A stretch of 43,912 nucleotides of DNA from Bacillus pumilus (GCF_002744245.1 NZ_NKHG01000014.1:1-43912); one strand, 5' to 3'; shown: positions 7,113 to 15,468, numbered from the stretch's first letter. The notes: a model not told the origin generated them from the sequence alone. Numbers and translations: made by a program.

Positions 7113-7134
7113 TCTGTCAAGCATACTTGACAGA
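7113..7134. promoter_or_regulatory. Perfect 9-bp inverted repeat between dctB and dctS
   Basis: TCTGTCAAG (7113-7121) and CTTGACAGA (7126-7134) are exact inverted copies separated by four bases in the 67-bp divergent gap. Each half contains TTGACA on one strand. It could be an operator or a leader hairpin of the dctB mRNA. No fitting -10 box makes the TTGACA motifs convincing -35 elements. Confidence 0.6.
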
Positions 7135-7164
7135 GGAAGAATTCGTAAAGATACAGGTGAAAAA

Positions 7165-8784
7165 ATGATGAGAAAACGATTAAAATTACAACAATTATCT
7201 ATTAGGTGGAAGCTCACCATCCTGACATATTTCGTTGTCATTTTCGCCCTTCTAATCGGAGGAATTGTCCTTGTCGGGGGAATCCAACAAACGGAGGAAC
7301 GAGAGCTGAGAAAAAGACTCATGAACACAGCGAGAACAGTGGCTGAGATGAATGAGGTGAAGCAGGCGTTAGCCGATCAGACAAAGGAACGTTCTCGATT
7401 ACAGCATGCAATTGAAGAGATTCGGATTATTCAAGACACTGACTATATTGTTGTCATGGATATGGATCATATAAGGTTAACGCATCCAGTGAAGACAAGA
7501 ATTGGTCAGCGCTCAGAGGGAACAGATGAAGAGCCGGCTTTTGCAGAGCATATTTATTTCTCAGAAGCAGAGGGAGAGCTTGGGACAGCCATTAGAGCTT
7601 TTTATCCAGTGAAGGATGAAAAATTTAACCAAACAGGGGTTGTACTTGTCGGGAGAACACTGCCAAGCATGGCAGATATATTAGGAGAAATGAAGCAGGA
7701 TATCCTCATGATCCTCCTGCTGACGCTCAGCTTTGGGCTTGTGGGTTCATTTTTGCTTGCCCGTCATATAAAGCAGCAAATGTTTAAGCTGGAGCCGCAT
7801 GAGATTGTCAGGATGCTAGAGGAACGCACCGCCACCTTTCACTCCATTAATGAAGGGGTCATCGCCATCGATAATCAGCATATGATTACGATCTTCAATG
7901 AAAAGGCGAAGCAAATTTTCGGGGTGACAGGTGATGTAGTGGGCCGGAATATTTGGGATGTGCTGTCAGATACAAGACTCCCTGAGATTATTGATCGAGC
8001 AGAACCAGTCTACAATGAAGAAATTCATATGAGCGGAAAGCGGATTATGAGCAGTCGAATTCCAATTGTGATGAAAAAGAAAATCATCGGAGCTGTCGCC
8101 ATTTTTCAAGACCGGACAGAGGCTGCCAAATTGGCGGAGGAACTAACTGGGGTCAAGAACTTCGTTGACGGCCTGCGGGTGCAGAATCACGAGCATATGA
8201 ATAAGCTGCATACCATTGCGGGGCTGATTCAGCTTGGCAAAGCCGATCAGGCGCTTGACCTTGCGTTTCAAACGACTGAAGAACAGGAACATGTTACGGA
8301 CTTTCTTCACCGGGTCATTCAGCACGATGCAGTAGCAGGCCTCTTAATGAGCAAGATTAGAAGGGGCAAGGAGCTTGGTATAAAAGTGGAAGTAGATGAA
8401 AATAGCTGTCTGCACGACTTCCCAGAGCGTCTAGATCAGCATGATATGACGAAGCTTCTTGGTAATCTCATTGAAAATGCCTTTGCTTCGTTTGATTCTA
8501 TAGAAAGAGAAACAAAGCTGATTTCCATTAGTATTGATCAAACGGAAGATGTCCTCGCCATTTTGATTGAGGATCATGGCTCTGGAATAGAAGAGGAAAT
8601 GATTCCTCATATTTTCGATAAAGGCTTCACACACGGCAAAGAAAACGGAACAGGCTATGGCCTGTATATTGTGAAAACGATTATTGACAAAGGGATGGGA
8701 AATGTAGAAGTCACATCAAGCATCGGCATTGGTACCACCTTCTCAATCGAATTCCCAATGATCATAGAGGAGAGAGACAGATGA
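7165..8784 (+). CDS. dctS: C4-dicarboxylate sensor histidine kinase
   Basis: DctS is the membrane sensor kinase of the DctS-DctR system, CitA/DcuS family, 539 residues. The order is: membrane segment at about 17-37, extracytoplasmic PDC/Cache-type sensor to about residue 180, second membrane segment at about 183-203, cytoplasmic PAS domain (about 220-330), phospho-acceptor region with H-E-H-M-N-K-L-H, then a GHKL ATPase domain (N-L-I-E-N-A, D-H-G-S-G-I, G-T-G-Y-G-L-Y-I-V). The start at 7165 has a weak AGGTG 7 nt upstream and matches the B. subtilis length; an upstream start at 7096 would overlap dctB's start. It overlaps dctR by 4 nt, implying translational coupling. Confidence 0.94.
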   Translation: MMRKRLKLQQLSIRWKLTILTYFVVIFALLIGGIVLVGGIQQTEERELRKRLMNTARTVAEMNEVKQALADQTKERSRLQHAIEEIRIIQDTDYIVVMDMDHIRLTHPVKTRIGQRSEGTDEEPAFAEHIYFSEAEGELGTAIRAFYPVKDEKFNQTGVVLVGRTLPSMADILGEMKQDILMILLLTLSFGLVGSFLLARHIKQQMFKLEPHEIVRMLEERTATFHSINEGVIAIDNQHMITIFNEKAKQIFGVTGDVVGRNIWDVLSDTRLPEIIDRAEPVYNEEIHMSGKRIMSSRIPIVMKKKIIGAVAIFQDRTEAAKLAEELTGVKNFVDGLRVQNHEHMNKLHTIAGLIQLGKADQALDLAFQTTEEQEHVTDFLHRVIQHDAVAGLLMSKIRRGKELGIKVEVDENSCLHDFPERLDQHDMTKLLGNLIENAFASFDSIERETKLISISIDQTEDVLAILIEDHGSGIEEEMIPHIFDKGFTHGKENGTGYGLYIVKTIIDKGMGNVEVTSSIGIGTTFSIEFPMIIEERDR

Positions 8785-9464
8785 CTCAGATTAAGGTGCT
8801 ATTAATTGAAGATGATCCGATGGTGCAAGAGGTCAATAAAGAGTTCATTATGAGCGTTCCTGGCTTTCAAGTAGTGGCTGTAGCAGGGAATGGCGAACAG
8901 GGCATCCAGCTCATCAAAGAAATTCGTCCAGACCTTGTTGTACTTGATGTCTATATGCCAAAGAAGGATGGAGTCAAAACGCTGCAAGACATTAGAAAGC
9001 AAAAGATGCAGGTGGATGTGATCGTGATTTCTGCAGCGAAGGATAAAGAGACAATTGGTATTATGCTTCAAAATGGTGCGCGAGATTATATCATCAAACC
9101 GTTCAAATTTCGACGAATGAAAGAATCTCTTGAAAACTATAAAGCATTTAAATCGAAAATTCGTACCGCAGCCGAATTCTCTCAGGAGATGCTGGACGAT
9201 ATCATAAGAAAGCCCGCCGTTAAGCAGGAAGAATCGTGGCTTCCTAAGGGGCTGAATGTGCATACGATGAACGAAATTAAAGCCTATATGAGTCTACAAG
9301 AAGGAGCGCAGTCCGCTGAGGAAGTCGCCAATGCACTTGGCATCGCCCGTGTCACGGCCCGCCGCTATTTAGACTTTCTTGTAAAAGAAGGCGAGCTGAA
9401 ATTAGATATGCAATATGGCGGGGTAGGACGGCCTGTGAATAAATATATTGTACATTCTGACTAA
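8781..9464 (+). CDS. dctR: Response regulator of C4-dicarboxylate uptake
   Basis: DctR is a CitB/DcuR-type response regulator, 227 residues. The receiver domain has D11/D12, the phospho-acceptor Asp56 in V-L-D-V-Y-M-P, and Lys106 in Y-I-I-K-P-F. After a linker, the C-terminus carries a winged/HTH segment with A-N-A-L-G-I-A-R-V-T-A-R-R-Y-L near residues 185-200. It overlaps dctS by 4 nt (ATGA). It is expected to activate dctP, which follows after a 124-bp gap containing a direct repeat. There is no terminator between dctR and dctP, so some read-through is possible. Confidence 0.95.
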   Translation: MTQIKVLLIEDDPMVQEVNKEFIMSVPGFQVVAVAGNGEQGIQLIKEIRPDLVVLDVYMPKKDGVKTLQDIRKQKMQVDVIVISAAKDKETIGIMLQNGARDYIIKPFKFRRMKESLENYKAFKSKIRTAAEFSQEMLDDIIRKPAVKQEESWLPKGLNVHTMNEIKAYMSLQEGAQSAEEVANALGIARVTARRYLDFLVKEGELKLDMQYGGVGRPVNKYIVHSD

Positions 9465-9482
9465 GAGACCAAAAAGACCAAA
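9465..9482 (+). promoter_or_regulatory. GACCAAAA direct repeat upstream of dctP (possible DctR sites)
   Basis: Two GACCAAAA units (9467-9474 and 9476-9483, one base apart) follow the dctR stop. Tandem half-sites are typical for CitB-family regulators. Identity as a DctR target is inferred from position only. Confidence 0.4.
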
Positions 9483-9547
9483 ATGTACGATATGTTCATA
9501 AGCTTCACAGCCTTTAATGAAATCGCTATCATTTATCTACAGATAAT

Positions 9548-9562
9548 AGTTAAGCGTTTACA
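9548..9562 (+). promoter_or_regulatory. cre-like site in the dctP promoter region
   Basis: AGTTAAGCGTTTACA matches the cre consensus WTGNAANCGNWNNCW except at the second and third positions. It lies 26 nt before the dctP start, where CcpA would repress. Moderate support only. Confidence 0.45.
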
Positions 9563-9588
9563 TCAAAGGGTGAGGGAGTTGATTTTTT

Positions 9589-10857
9589 ATGAAGAGGCTT
9601 TTTAAGAACCTGACATTTCAGGTCATTGCAGCTGTCATTATCGGGATCATTGTCGGGATGGTTTGGCCAAACGTTGGGAAAGAAATGAAGCCGCTAGGTG
9701 ACACATTTATTAATGCAGTCAAAATGGTGATTGCTCCAATCATTTTCTTAACCATCGTTCTTGGAATTGCCAAGATGGGGGATATGAAAAAGGTTGGAAA
9801 AGTTGGGGGAAAAGCATTTATATATTTTGAGGTTGTCACGACGCTTGCGCTTGTCATCGGCCTTTTTGTTGTCAATATTATGAAGCCGGGAGCGGGTCTT
9901 GACTATAGTAAGCTTGAAAAAGGGGATGTCTCACAGTATACCCAAAATGGAGGACAGGGTATTGACTGGATGGAGTTTGTCACACACATTGTGCCATCTA
10001 ACATGGTAGATGCCTTTGCGAAGGGCGATATTTTACAGGTCTTATTCTTCTCTATTTTATTTGGTGTTGCGCTTGCCGCACTTGGCGAGAAGGGGAAAGG
10101 GATCATCGAATGGCTTGATAAGCTGTCACTTGTTTTTTTCAAAATCATTGGATATATCATGCGTGCAGCGCCATTAGGTGCATTCGGGGCAATGGCCTAT
10201 ACGATCGGACACTTTGGTTTGGCTTCGATTAAGCCGCTGGCGAGTCTGATGCTCTCAGTTTATATGACCATGTTCCTGTTCATCTTCGTCGTACTGAACA
10301 TCATTTGTAAAATGTATGGCTTCAGCTTGTTCGGTTATCTACGTTTTATCAAAGATGAAATTTTAATTGTTCTTGGCACAAGTTCTTCTGAATCAGTACT
10401 GCCAAGAATGATGGATAAAATGGAACGTTATGGATGCTCTAAGTCAGTTGTCGGCCTTGTCATTCCAACAGGTTATTCCTTTAACTTAGATGGAACCTCT
10501 ATATACTTATCAATGGCCGTGGTTTTCTTAGCACAAGTGTTTGGTGTTGATTTATCAATCGGTCAACAGATCACCATCATCCTTGTGCTGATGCTTACAT
10601 CAAAGGGAGCAGCTGGGGTGACAGGAAGCGGATTTATCGTGCTGGCATCTACACTTGCTGCGCTTCAGGTGATTCCGCTTGAAGGGCTTGCACTGCTGCT
10701 TGGGGTTGACCGATTCATGAGTGAAGGAAGAGCTATTACAAATCTGATTGGAAATGGAATTGCAACAATTGTTGTAGCGAAAAGTGAAGGTGAATTTGAC
10801 GAAGCAAAAAGCAAAACAGCGCTTCAGGAAATGCGGAATATCAAGCAGGCTGTTTAG
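9589..10857 (+). CDS. dctP: C4-dicarboxylate:cation symporter, DctA type
   Basis: DctP imports succinate, fumarate and malate with protons or sodium. It has 422 residues and belongs to the DAACS (DctA/GltT) family. Eight membrane helices plus two re-entrant loops are expected. The serine-rich HP1 tip (G-T-S-S-S-E-S-V-L-P) is near residue 263, N-L-D-G-T near 302, and M-S-E-G-R-A-I-T-N-L-I-G-N-G near 383. The S/E-G/A-R-A-x-T-N version fits DctA dicarboxylate carriers rather than glutamate carriers. The ATG at 9589 follows GAGGGAG at about 11-nt spacing. Its promoter region carries candidate DctR and CcpA sites. Confidence 0.94.
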   Translation: MKRLFKNLTFQVIAAVIIGIIVGMVWPNVGKEMKPLGDTFINAVKMVIAPIIFLTIVLGIAKMGDMKKVGKVGGKAFIYFEVVTTLALVIGLFVVNIMKPGAGLDYSKLEKGDVSQYTQNGGQGIDWMEFVTHIVPSNMVDAFAKGDILQVLFFSILFGVALAALGEKGKGIIEWLDKLSLVFFKIIGYIMRAAPLGAFGAMAYTIGHFGLASIKPLASLMLSVYMTMFLFIFVVLNIICKMYGFSLFGYLRFIKDEILIVLGTSSSESVLPRMMDKMERYGCSKSVVGLVIPTGYSFNLDGTSIYLSMAVVFLAQVFGVDLSIGQQITIILVLMLTSKGAAGVTGSGFIVLASTLAALQVIPLEGLALLLGVDRFMSEGRAITNLIGNGIATIVVAKSEGEFDEAKSKTALQEMRNIKQAV

Positions 10858-10870
10858 TATAAATGACCAA

Positions 10871-10910
10871 AAACCGAAACCTTATGTTCTACATAGGGTT
10901 CGGTTTTTTT
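10871..10910 (+). terminator. dctP terminator
   Basis: A long imperfect stem (10871-10886 with 10891-10907, core AAACCGAA/TTCGGTTT) is followed by a T run to 10910. Confidence 0.9.
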
Positions 10911-11005
10911 CTTGTGATGAAAAGAAAAAACATGAAAACTTCATAAAAATAGAGCGATTCGTAAGACCTCATTGACCTTTTGTTATATAATTTACAGAAA
11001 GGTCC

Positions 11006-11020
11006 GATATAATGTATATC
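11006..11020 (+). promoter_or_regulatory. Palindrome overlapping a -10-like box before ydbI
   Basis: GATATA-ATG-TATATC contains TATAAT at 11008-11013 and is a perfect 6-bp inverted repeat with a 3-nt centre. No good -35 is seen at 17 nt. It could be the ydbI promoter with an operator, but this is weak evidence. Confidence 0.3.
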
Positions 11021-11066
11021 AGATACGATGAAAAATAGACTTTAGTCCTGGCAGGTGTGTAACGTA

Positions 11067-12089
11067 ATGGCGGCATTTTTAAAATTGTTCGAAAAACCCA
11101 GTGTTAAGCGGTTTTCAGTATTTGTAGTATTAGCCATAGTATTATATCTATTAAGAGGAATGATGAATTTAATTCTCCTAACCTTCATATTGACCTTTTT
11201 GATGAATCGGTTAGAGGGGGTTATTAGACGCTTTTTAAATCGATTCCTGAAAATAGGACAGAAATCGGTCATTACCATTTTGTACATTCTTCTCGCTGGT
11301 GGATTGACATTTGGCGGATTTGTTTTTGTGCCAATTATCGCGAAACAGGTGGAGCAGCTATTTCATTTAGGGAAGAAAATTGCAGATCATCCACAAGATT
11401 TACCCTTCTTTGACGTGATCACCAACGTATTCGGAGATTTCAAAATATCAGCTTACTTTGAGAAAGGGTTTAATTTCCTCTATACATACTTAACCGATTT
11501 CAGCACGTTCAGTATCCAGGTCATTATGTCCTTCATATTAAGCATGTTCTTCCTGTTCGAAAAGGAACGCCTCATTCAATTTATGAACAAGTTTAAAACG
11601 AGTAAAATCTCCGTGTTCTATCATGAAATTGCCTTCTTTGGACGTAAATTCTCGAGAACGTTTGGAAAGGTACTCGAAGCACAGTTTATTATTGCAACTG
11701 TTAACTGTGTTTTAACGACAATTGCTCTTGGGATTATGGGCTTCCCGCAGTTATTTGGATTAGCCGTGATGGTCTTCTTGCTAGGCTTAATTCCTGTAGC
11801 AGGTGTGGTCATCTCTCTCATTCCGCTAAGCATTATTGCGTACACACTTGGAGGCGGAATGTACGTTATTTATATTGTGCTAGTCATCGTGATCATCCAT
11901 GCAATTGAAGCCTATTTCTTAAATCCAAAGCTCATGTCAGCTAAAACAGAACTTCCTATTTTCTTCACGTTTATTGTGCTCATTTTCTCTGAACACTATA
12001 TTGGCATTTGGGGGCTCATTATTGGTATTCCAATCTTTGTGTTTATCTTGGATATTTTGGAGGTCACAAACAAGGAGGAAAGTAGTTAA
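11067..12089 (+). CDS. ydbI: AI-2E family transporter (UPF0118)
   Basis: This is a polytopic membrane protein of the AI-2E/PerM exporter family (PF01594), 340 residues. It has a pair of N-terminal helices (residues 10-60), a hydrophilic central region (about 95-150), and a C-terminal block of five to six helices with the family's G-x-I-P-V-A-G-V-V-I-S-L-I-P and L-N-P-K-L-M-S segments. The latter lies near residues 291-297. The ATG at 11067 has AGGTG about 9 nt upstream. Substrates of Bacillus members are unknown; homologues include sodium/proton antiporters. In B. subtilis ydbI is followed directly by ydbJ. Here a symporter gene lies between. Confidence 0.88.
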   Translation: MAAFLKLFEKPSVKRFSVFVVLAIVLYLLRGMMNLILLTFILTFLMNRLEGVIRRFLNRFLKIGQKSVITILYILLAGGLTFGGFVFVPIIAKQVEQLFHLGKKIADHPQDLPFFDVITNVFGDFKISAYFEKGFNFLYTYLTDFSTFSIQVIMSFILSMFFLFEKERLIQFMNKFKTSKISVFYHEIAFFGRKFSRTFGKVLEAQFIIATVNCVLTTIALGIMGFPQLFGLAVMVFLLGLIPVAGVVISLIPLSIIAYTLGGGMYVIYIVLVIVIIHAIEAYFLNPKLMSAKTELPIFFTFIVLIFSEHYIGIWGLIIGIPIFVFILDILEVTNKEESS

Positions 12090-12107
12090 AAAGTTCATTT
12101 GAACCTG

Positions 12108-12136
12108 TTTACAATTTTCTAAAAATAAGGTATAAA
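12108..12136 (+). promoter_or_regulatory. Sigma-A promoter of the riboswitch-controlled symporter gene
   Basis: TTTACA (12108-12113) and TATAAA (12131-12136) are separated by 17 nt. The predicted start, about 12143, lies just before the riboswitch aptamer. Confidence 0.8.
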
Positions 12137-12160
12137 TAGTATGAAAATATCATAATAACC

Positions 12161-12276
12161 ACACGCTTAATCCTTCTAAAGGAATGGGGGACCCACTATT
12201 TTGGGGTGAATTTTTCTATGATTAGAAAAAAGGACATCTCTTCGTCCTAACCCGTCAGCTAACCTCATCAGCGTGA
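12161..12276 (+). ncRNA. c-di-AMP riboswitch (ydaO/yuaA class) aptamer
   Basis: The conserved blocks of the ydaO-yuaA class appear in order. The 5' helix-closing segment CACGCTTAATCC is followed by GGGGGACCCA, TTGGGGTGAATTT, AAGGACATC, AACCCGTCAGCTAACCTC and the closing AGCGTG. CACGCT (12162-12167) pairs with AGCGTG (12270-12275) as P1. Known members bind cyclic di-AMP and switch genes for potassium and osmolyte uptake off by termination. A terminator follows at 12310-12343. Recognition is from sequence motifs alone, but the match is extensive. Confidence 0.92.
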
Positions 12277-12309
12277 AGAGAGTAAACGGTGGTACATGTA
12301 AGGACACGC

Positions 12310-12343
12310 AGACCCACGAGAAAACTCTCTCGTGGGTCTTTTT
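12310..12343 (+). terminator. Riboswitch-controlled terminator
   Basis: An 11-bp perfect stem (12310-12320 with 12329-12339) is followed by a T run, 21 nt before the symporter start. AGAGAGT at 12277-12283, just after P1, can pair with ACTCTCT at 12324-12330. That would form a competing antiterminator when the aptamer is unbound. Confidence 0.88.
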
Positions 12344-12364
12344 GACGAGGAAGGGGAGATTTTA

Positions 12365-13606
12365 TTGAAGCTGGCTACAAAAATTATTATTGCCCTTATT
12401 GTAGGTGCAATCACGGGACTTCTGCTTAACATTTTTGCTCCAAATGTATTCAAAGTGTTAGATCCTTATCTATTCACACCTCTAGGTCAAATCTTCTTAA
12501 ATCTAATTAAAATGTTAGTTGTGCCAATTGTGTTCTTTTCCATCACACTTGGCGTGGCGGGCCTTGGTGATCCGAAGAAGCTTGGTCGAATCGGCGCAAA
12601 AAGCATCTTGTATTTTTTGCTTACAACAACGTTCGCTATTATCATTTCAATGTCTTTAGCATTATTAATTAAACCTGGTTCCTTTGGTACATTCGATACA
12701 AAGGGGGCAGAGTACAAGCCTCAAGAAGCACCTGCTACGGCTGACACATTATTAAACATCATTCCAACAAATCCAGTCCAATCTCTAGTTGAAGGAAATA
12801 TGCTGCAAATCATTGTGTTCTGTATATTCTTAGGTCTAGGTATTGCAGTATTAGGTAAAAAAACAGAAGGGTTACTCAAAATATTAGAACAAGGCAATGA
12901 ACTCATGATGTACCTTGTGGGAGTTGTCATGAAATTTGCCCCATACGGAACATTTGGCTTAATAGTGACTGCTATTGGGAGCCAAGGTCTTGCTGCAATT
13001 AAAGCCATGGGACTGTACTTTACAGTGGTTCTAGTAGCGCTATTCGTTCATTTCTTTCTCACATATGGTTCAACCTTGGCTTTATTTGCAAAACGAAATC
13101 CTTTTACATTCTTTAAAGACTTTTCACCTGCGATGGTCGTGGCATTTAGTACGTCAAGCAGTAGTGCAGTTCTTCCGGTTTCAATGGAAACAGCTCAGAA
13201 AAAGCTTAAAGTACCAGAGCCTATTTCTAGCTTTGTGCAGCCATTAGGTGCCACGATCAATATGGATGGGACGGCAATTATGCAAGGGGTCGCAACCATT
13301 TTTATTGCACAGGTATTTGGTGTTGAATTGACGCTCTTGCAAATGGTAACAGTTGTATTAACCGCCGTATTAGCAAGTATTGGGACAGCCGGTGTGCCGG
13401 GGGTTGGCTTGATTATGCTCGCAATGGTATTGAATTCTGTGGGGCTTCCTGTTGAAGGCATCGCGCTCATCCTTGGCATAGACCGCTTATTAGATATGGC
13501 AAGAACCGTTGTCAATATTACAGGTGACGCAGCATGTGCCGTCATTGTTTCTGAGACCGAGAAGAAACATGAGAAGGACACATCATCACCTAACCTATCA
13601 ATGTAA
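12365..13606 (+). CDS. Acidic amino acid (aspartate/glutamate-type) cation symporter, DAACS family
   Basis: This is a 413-residue sodium/proton-coupled symporter of the glutamate-transporter fold. The TTG at 12365 follows AAGGGGAG by 6 nt and is preferred; in-frame codons further upstream lie inside the terminator. Visible hallmarks are the HP1 tip F-S-T-S-S-S-S-A-V-L-P, N-M-D-G-T, the HP2 G-T-A-G-V-P-G loop, and D-M-A-R-T-V-V-N-I-T-G-D in helix 8. That last motif has the Asp, Arg, Thr and Asn that bind the amino group and side-chain carboxylate of aspartate/glutamate in GltPh-like carriers. Dicarboxylate carriers such as the nearby dctP lack this pattern. Expression is predicted to fall when c-di-AMP is high. 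The gene interrupts the ydbI-ydbJ order known from B. subtilis. Confidence 0.9.
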   Translation: MKLATKIIIALIVGAITGLLLNIFAPNVFKVLDPYLFTPLGQIFLNLIKMLVVPIVFFSITLGVAGLGDPKKLGRIGAKSILYFLLTTTFAIIISMSLALLIKPGSFGTFDTKGAEYKPQEAPATADTLLNIIPTNPVQSLVEGNMLQIIVFCIFLGLGIAVLGKKTEGLLKILEQGNELMMYLVGVVMKFAPYGTFGLIVTAIGSQGLAAIKAMGLYFTVVLVALFVHFFLTYGSTLALFAKRNPFTFFKDFSPAMVVAFSTSSSSAVLPVSMETAQKKLKVPEPISSFVQPLGATINMDGTAIMQGVATIFIAQVFGVELTLLQMVTVVLTAVLASIGTAGVPGVGLIMLAMVLNSVGLPVEGIALILGIDRLLDMARTVVNITGDAACAVIVSETEKKHEKDTSSPNLSM

Positions 13607-13614
13607 TAGACAAG

Positions 13615-13652
13615 AAGGGCTGACTAGGGCTGACTGGGTCAGCCCTTTTTTT
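13615..13652 (+). terminator. Terminator of the symporter gene
   Basis: AAGGGCTGAC (13615-13624) or the second copy AGGGCTGACT (13626-13635) can pair with GTCAGCCCTT (13638-13647), followed by T residues. The 5' arm is tandemly duplicated. Confidence 0.88.
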
Positions 13653-13743
13653 CATGGAGCTGCTTGTTTTGCGTGATATACTTTTAACAGGATGAGCGGC
13701 CTTAACTGCCGCCATAGGCTTTACATCAGAAGGAGGAACCACT

Positions 13744-14670
13744 TTGCAGTCTGCTGTTCTAAAAGTAGAGAAAGTCGATAAACAAATTGGCCGGCATATG
13801 ATTTTGCAAGATATTTCTATGGAAATTGGACAAGGGGAAATTGTCGGTTTACTCGGGCCGAATGGGTCTGGGAAAACGACCTTGATTAGATTAATTGTTG
13901 GCTTGATGAAAAAAAACAACGGCCGAATCATGATCAATGGATATTCTCAGGATGATGAATTTATAAAGGCGATGGCATCTGTTGGTGCCATCATAGAAAA
14001 TCCTGAATTTTATTCGTATTTAACAGGATTGGAAAATCTCGGGCTATATGCAGCCATGCATGATGGGATATCCGAGGAGCGCATTGATGAAGTGGTGAAA
14101 AGAGTTCGACTGGAGCACGCCATTCATCAGAAGGTCAAGACGTATTCATTAGGGATGAAGCAAAGGCTTGGCATTGCACAAGCCATTTTACATCAGCCAA
14201 ACCTGCTTATATTAGATGAACCGACAAATGGACTTGATCCTGCAGGAATGAAGGAATTCCGTGAGCATTTGCAAATGCTCGTACAAGAAGAAGGGACATC
14301 CGTATTATTTGCCACACATCTATTGCATGAGGTTGAGGAGCTATGTGACCGCATGATCATCATTCAAAAAGGACAGATCAAAGCCGATGTAAACCTTCGG
14401 GACATTGGTGGTCAGGAGCAGGTGTTGATGAATATTCAACCAGTAGAAAAGGCAGCTTCATGGCTCGACGAACATGGATATACATATGAACAAAATGGGC
14501 AGCATGTGATGCTTCGACTGAACAAAGACCGTGTGCCAGAGCTTAACAAACAGCTTGTGTTGGCAGGATTTGATGTACTTGAAATGACGCCTCAAAAACG
14601 ATCCATTGAAGAGGCATTTATGAATTGGACGGAAGGCGGGACGACAGATGCTTCAACTCATCAAGAATGA
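13744..14670 (+). CDS. ydbJ: ABC transporter ATP-binding protein
   Basis: This is the nucleotide-binding subunit of an ABC-2-type exporter, 308 residues, cytoplasmic. It has Walker A G-P-N-G-S-G-K-T-T (about residues 40-48), signature Y-S-L-G-M-K-Q-R (about 137), Walker B L-L-I-L-D-E-P followed by T-N-G-L-D (about 155-166), and an H-loop in A-T-H-L-L-H-E. A C-terminal extension of about 90 residues follows, as in bacitracin/BcrA-like ATPases. The start is TTG with AAGGAGGAAC 5-6 nt upstream. Its last 23 nt overlap the permease gene, so the two are one operon. Cargo unknown. Confidence 0.93.
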   Translation: MQSAVLKVEKVDKQIGRHMILQDISMEIGQGEIVGLLGPNGSGKTTLIRLIVGLMKKNNGRIMINGYSQDDEFIKAMASVGAIIENPEFYSYLTGLENLGLYAAMHDGISEERIDEVVKRVRLEHAIHQKVKTYSLGMKQRLGIAQAILHQPNLLILDEPTNGLDPAGMKEFREHLQMLVQEEGTSVLFATHLLHEVEELCDRMIIIQKGQIKADVNLRDIGGQEQVLMNIQPVEKAASWLDEHGYTYEQNGQHVMLRLNKDRVPELNKQLVLAGFDVLEMTPQKRSIEEAFMNWTEGGTTDASTHQE

Positions 14671-15415
14671 GCATAAAAAAATCTTGAGACAAAAAATCAC
14701 ACTCATTGCACTCGGATTAATGGTTGTCTTTCAGTTTACGATGGCTTTAGCGATGAAACGAGTCATATCCAATCTTGGTGGACAGGACACAGTCGCGAAC
14801 TATTTTGCCTACTCCACGAATGTGGTGTTTATTTTACAAGTGCTTGCTGTCGTCATTGGGGCAACACTGATCTCAACAGAGTTTCAAAAAAGAACGATCA
14901 AGTTCTTATTGATCAGGCCAAAGACAAGGCTGCATATTTTCCTGTCAAAATACATCACACTTGTGCTGACAGTCACGTACCTGTTTCTTTATTATTATGT
15001 GTTATCCTTTCTATTTGGTCTTATTTTCTTTGGTACTGAATTTGATGCAGGAACCGGACAGTTATTCCAGCATACGTTTGAAGTCATCGGATCTCAGTGG
15101 GTGGAAGTAATCATGATGGCCAGTTTTGCGTTGATGTGTTCTAGTTTGTTTAGGAACAGCATGATCGCACTCGTCACTTCATTTTTTGTGTTGTATGCGG
15201 CTAAATCGCTCGTACCCATCATGTCCCTCTTTGAAAATCAATGGGGGAAAATCCTGCTTTTTGCTAATACGGATTTCTCGCAATACAGCTTCCAAGGACC
15301 GCCACCCTTTCATGGAATGAGTCCTTTGTTTTCTCTATTGATTGTTGGAGCACATTTTGTCTTCTTTGTTGGCACTGCTTGGTTCCTTTTTTGGAAGCGT
15401 GATGTAAATGTGTAA
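14648..15415 (+). CDS. ydbK: ABC-2-type transporter permease
   Basis: This is the membrane subunit of the transporter formed with ydbJ, 255 residues with about six helices: roughly 15-35, 55-75, 100-125, 150-170, 175-195 and 225-245. The basic N-terminus and the L-I-S-T-E-F-Q-K-R-T-I-K segment after helix 2 are typical of BcrB/NatB-like ABC-2 permeases. It starts inside the end of ydbJ with a purine-rich GGCGGGA site upstream. The substrate cannot be inferred. Confidence 0.9.
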   Translation: MLQLIKNEHKKILRQKITLIALGLMVVFQFTMALAMKRVISNLGGQDTVANYFAYSTNVVFILQVLAVVIGATLISTEFQKRTIKFLLIRPKTRLHIFLSKYITLVLTVTYLFLYYYVLSFLFGLIFFGTEFDAGTGQLFQHTFEVIGSQWVEVIMMASFALMCSSLFRNSMIALVTSFFVLYAAKSLVPIMSLFENQWGKILLFANTDFSQYSFQGPPPFHGMSPLFSLLIVGAHFVFFVGTAWFLFWKRDVNV

Positions 15416-15468
15416 AAATTGTGTCAAATAACAAGAAAAATTCGTGACACCTTTGTGAAAATCAGTCT

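Noticed and set aside
12276..12343. GGTGGTACATG followed by a terminator looks like the end of a T-box leader.
   Set aside because: The preceding 110 nt match the c-di-AMP (ydaO) aptamer in order and pairing, the T-box core TGGNACCGCG is not complete, and there is no Stem I specifier region.
9589..13606. dctP and the second symporter as a recent tandem duplication.
   Set aside because: They belong to the same superfamily, but the substrate-site motifs (S-E-G-R-A-I-T-N versus D-M-A-R-T-V-V-N) and overall sequences differ strongly, and ydbI lies between them.
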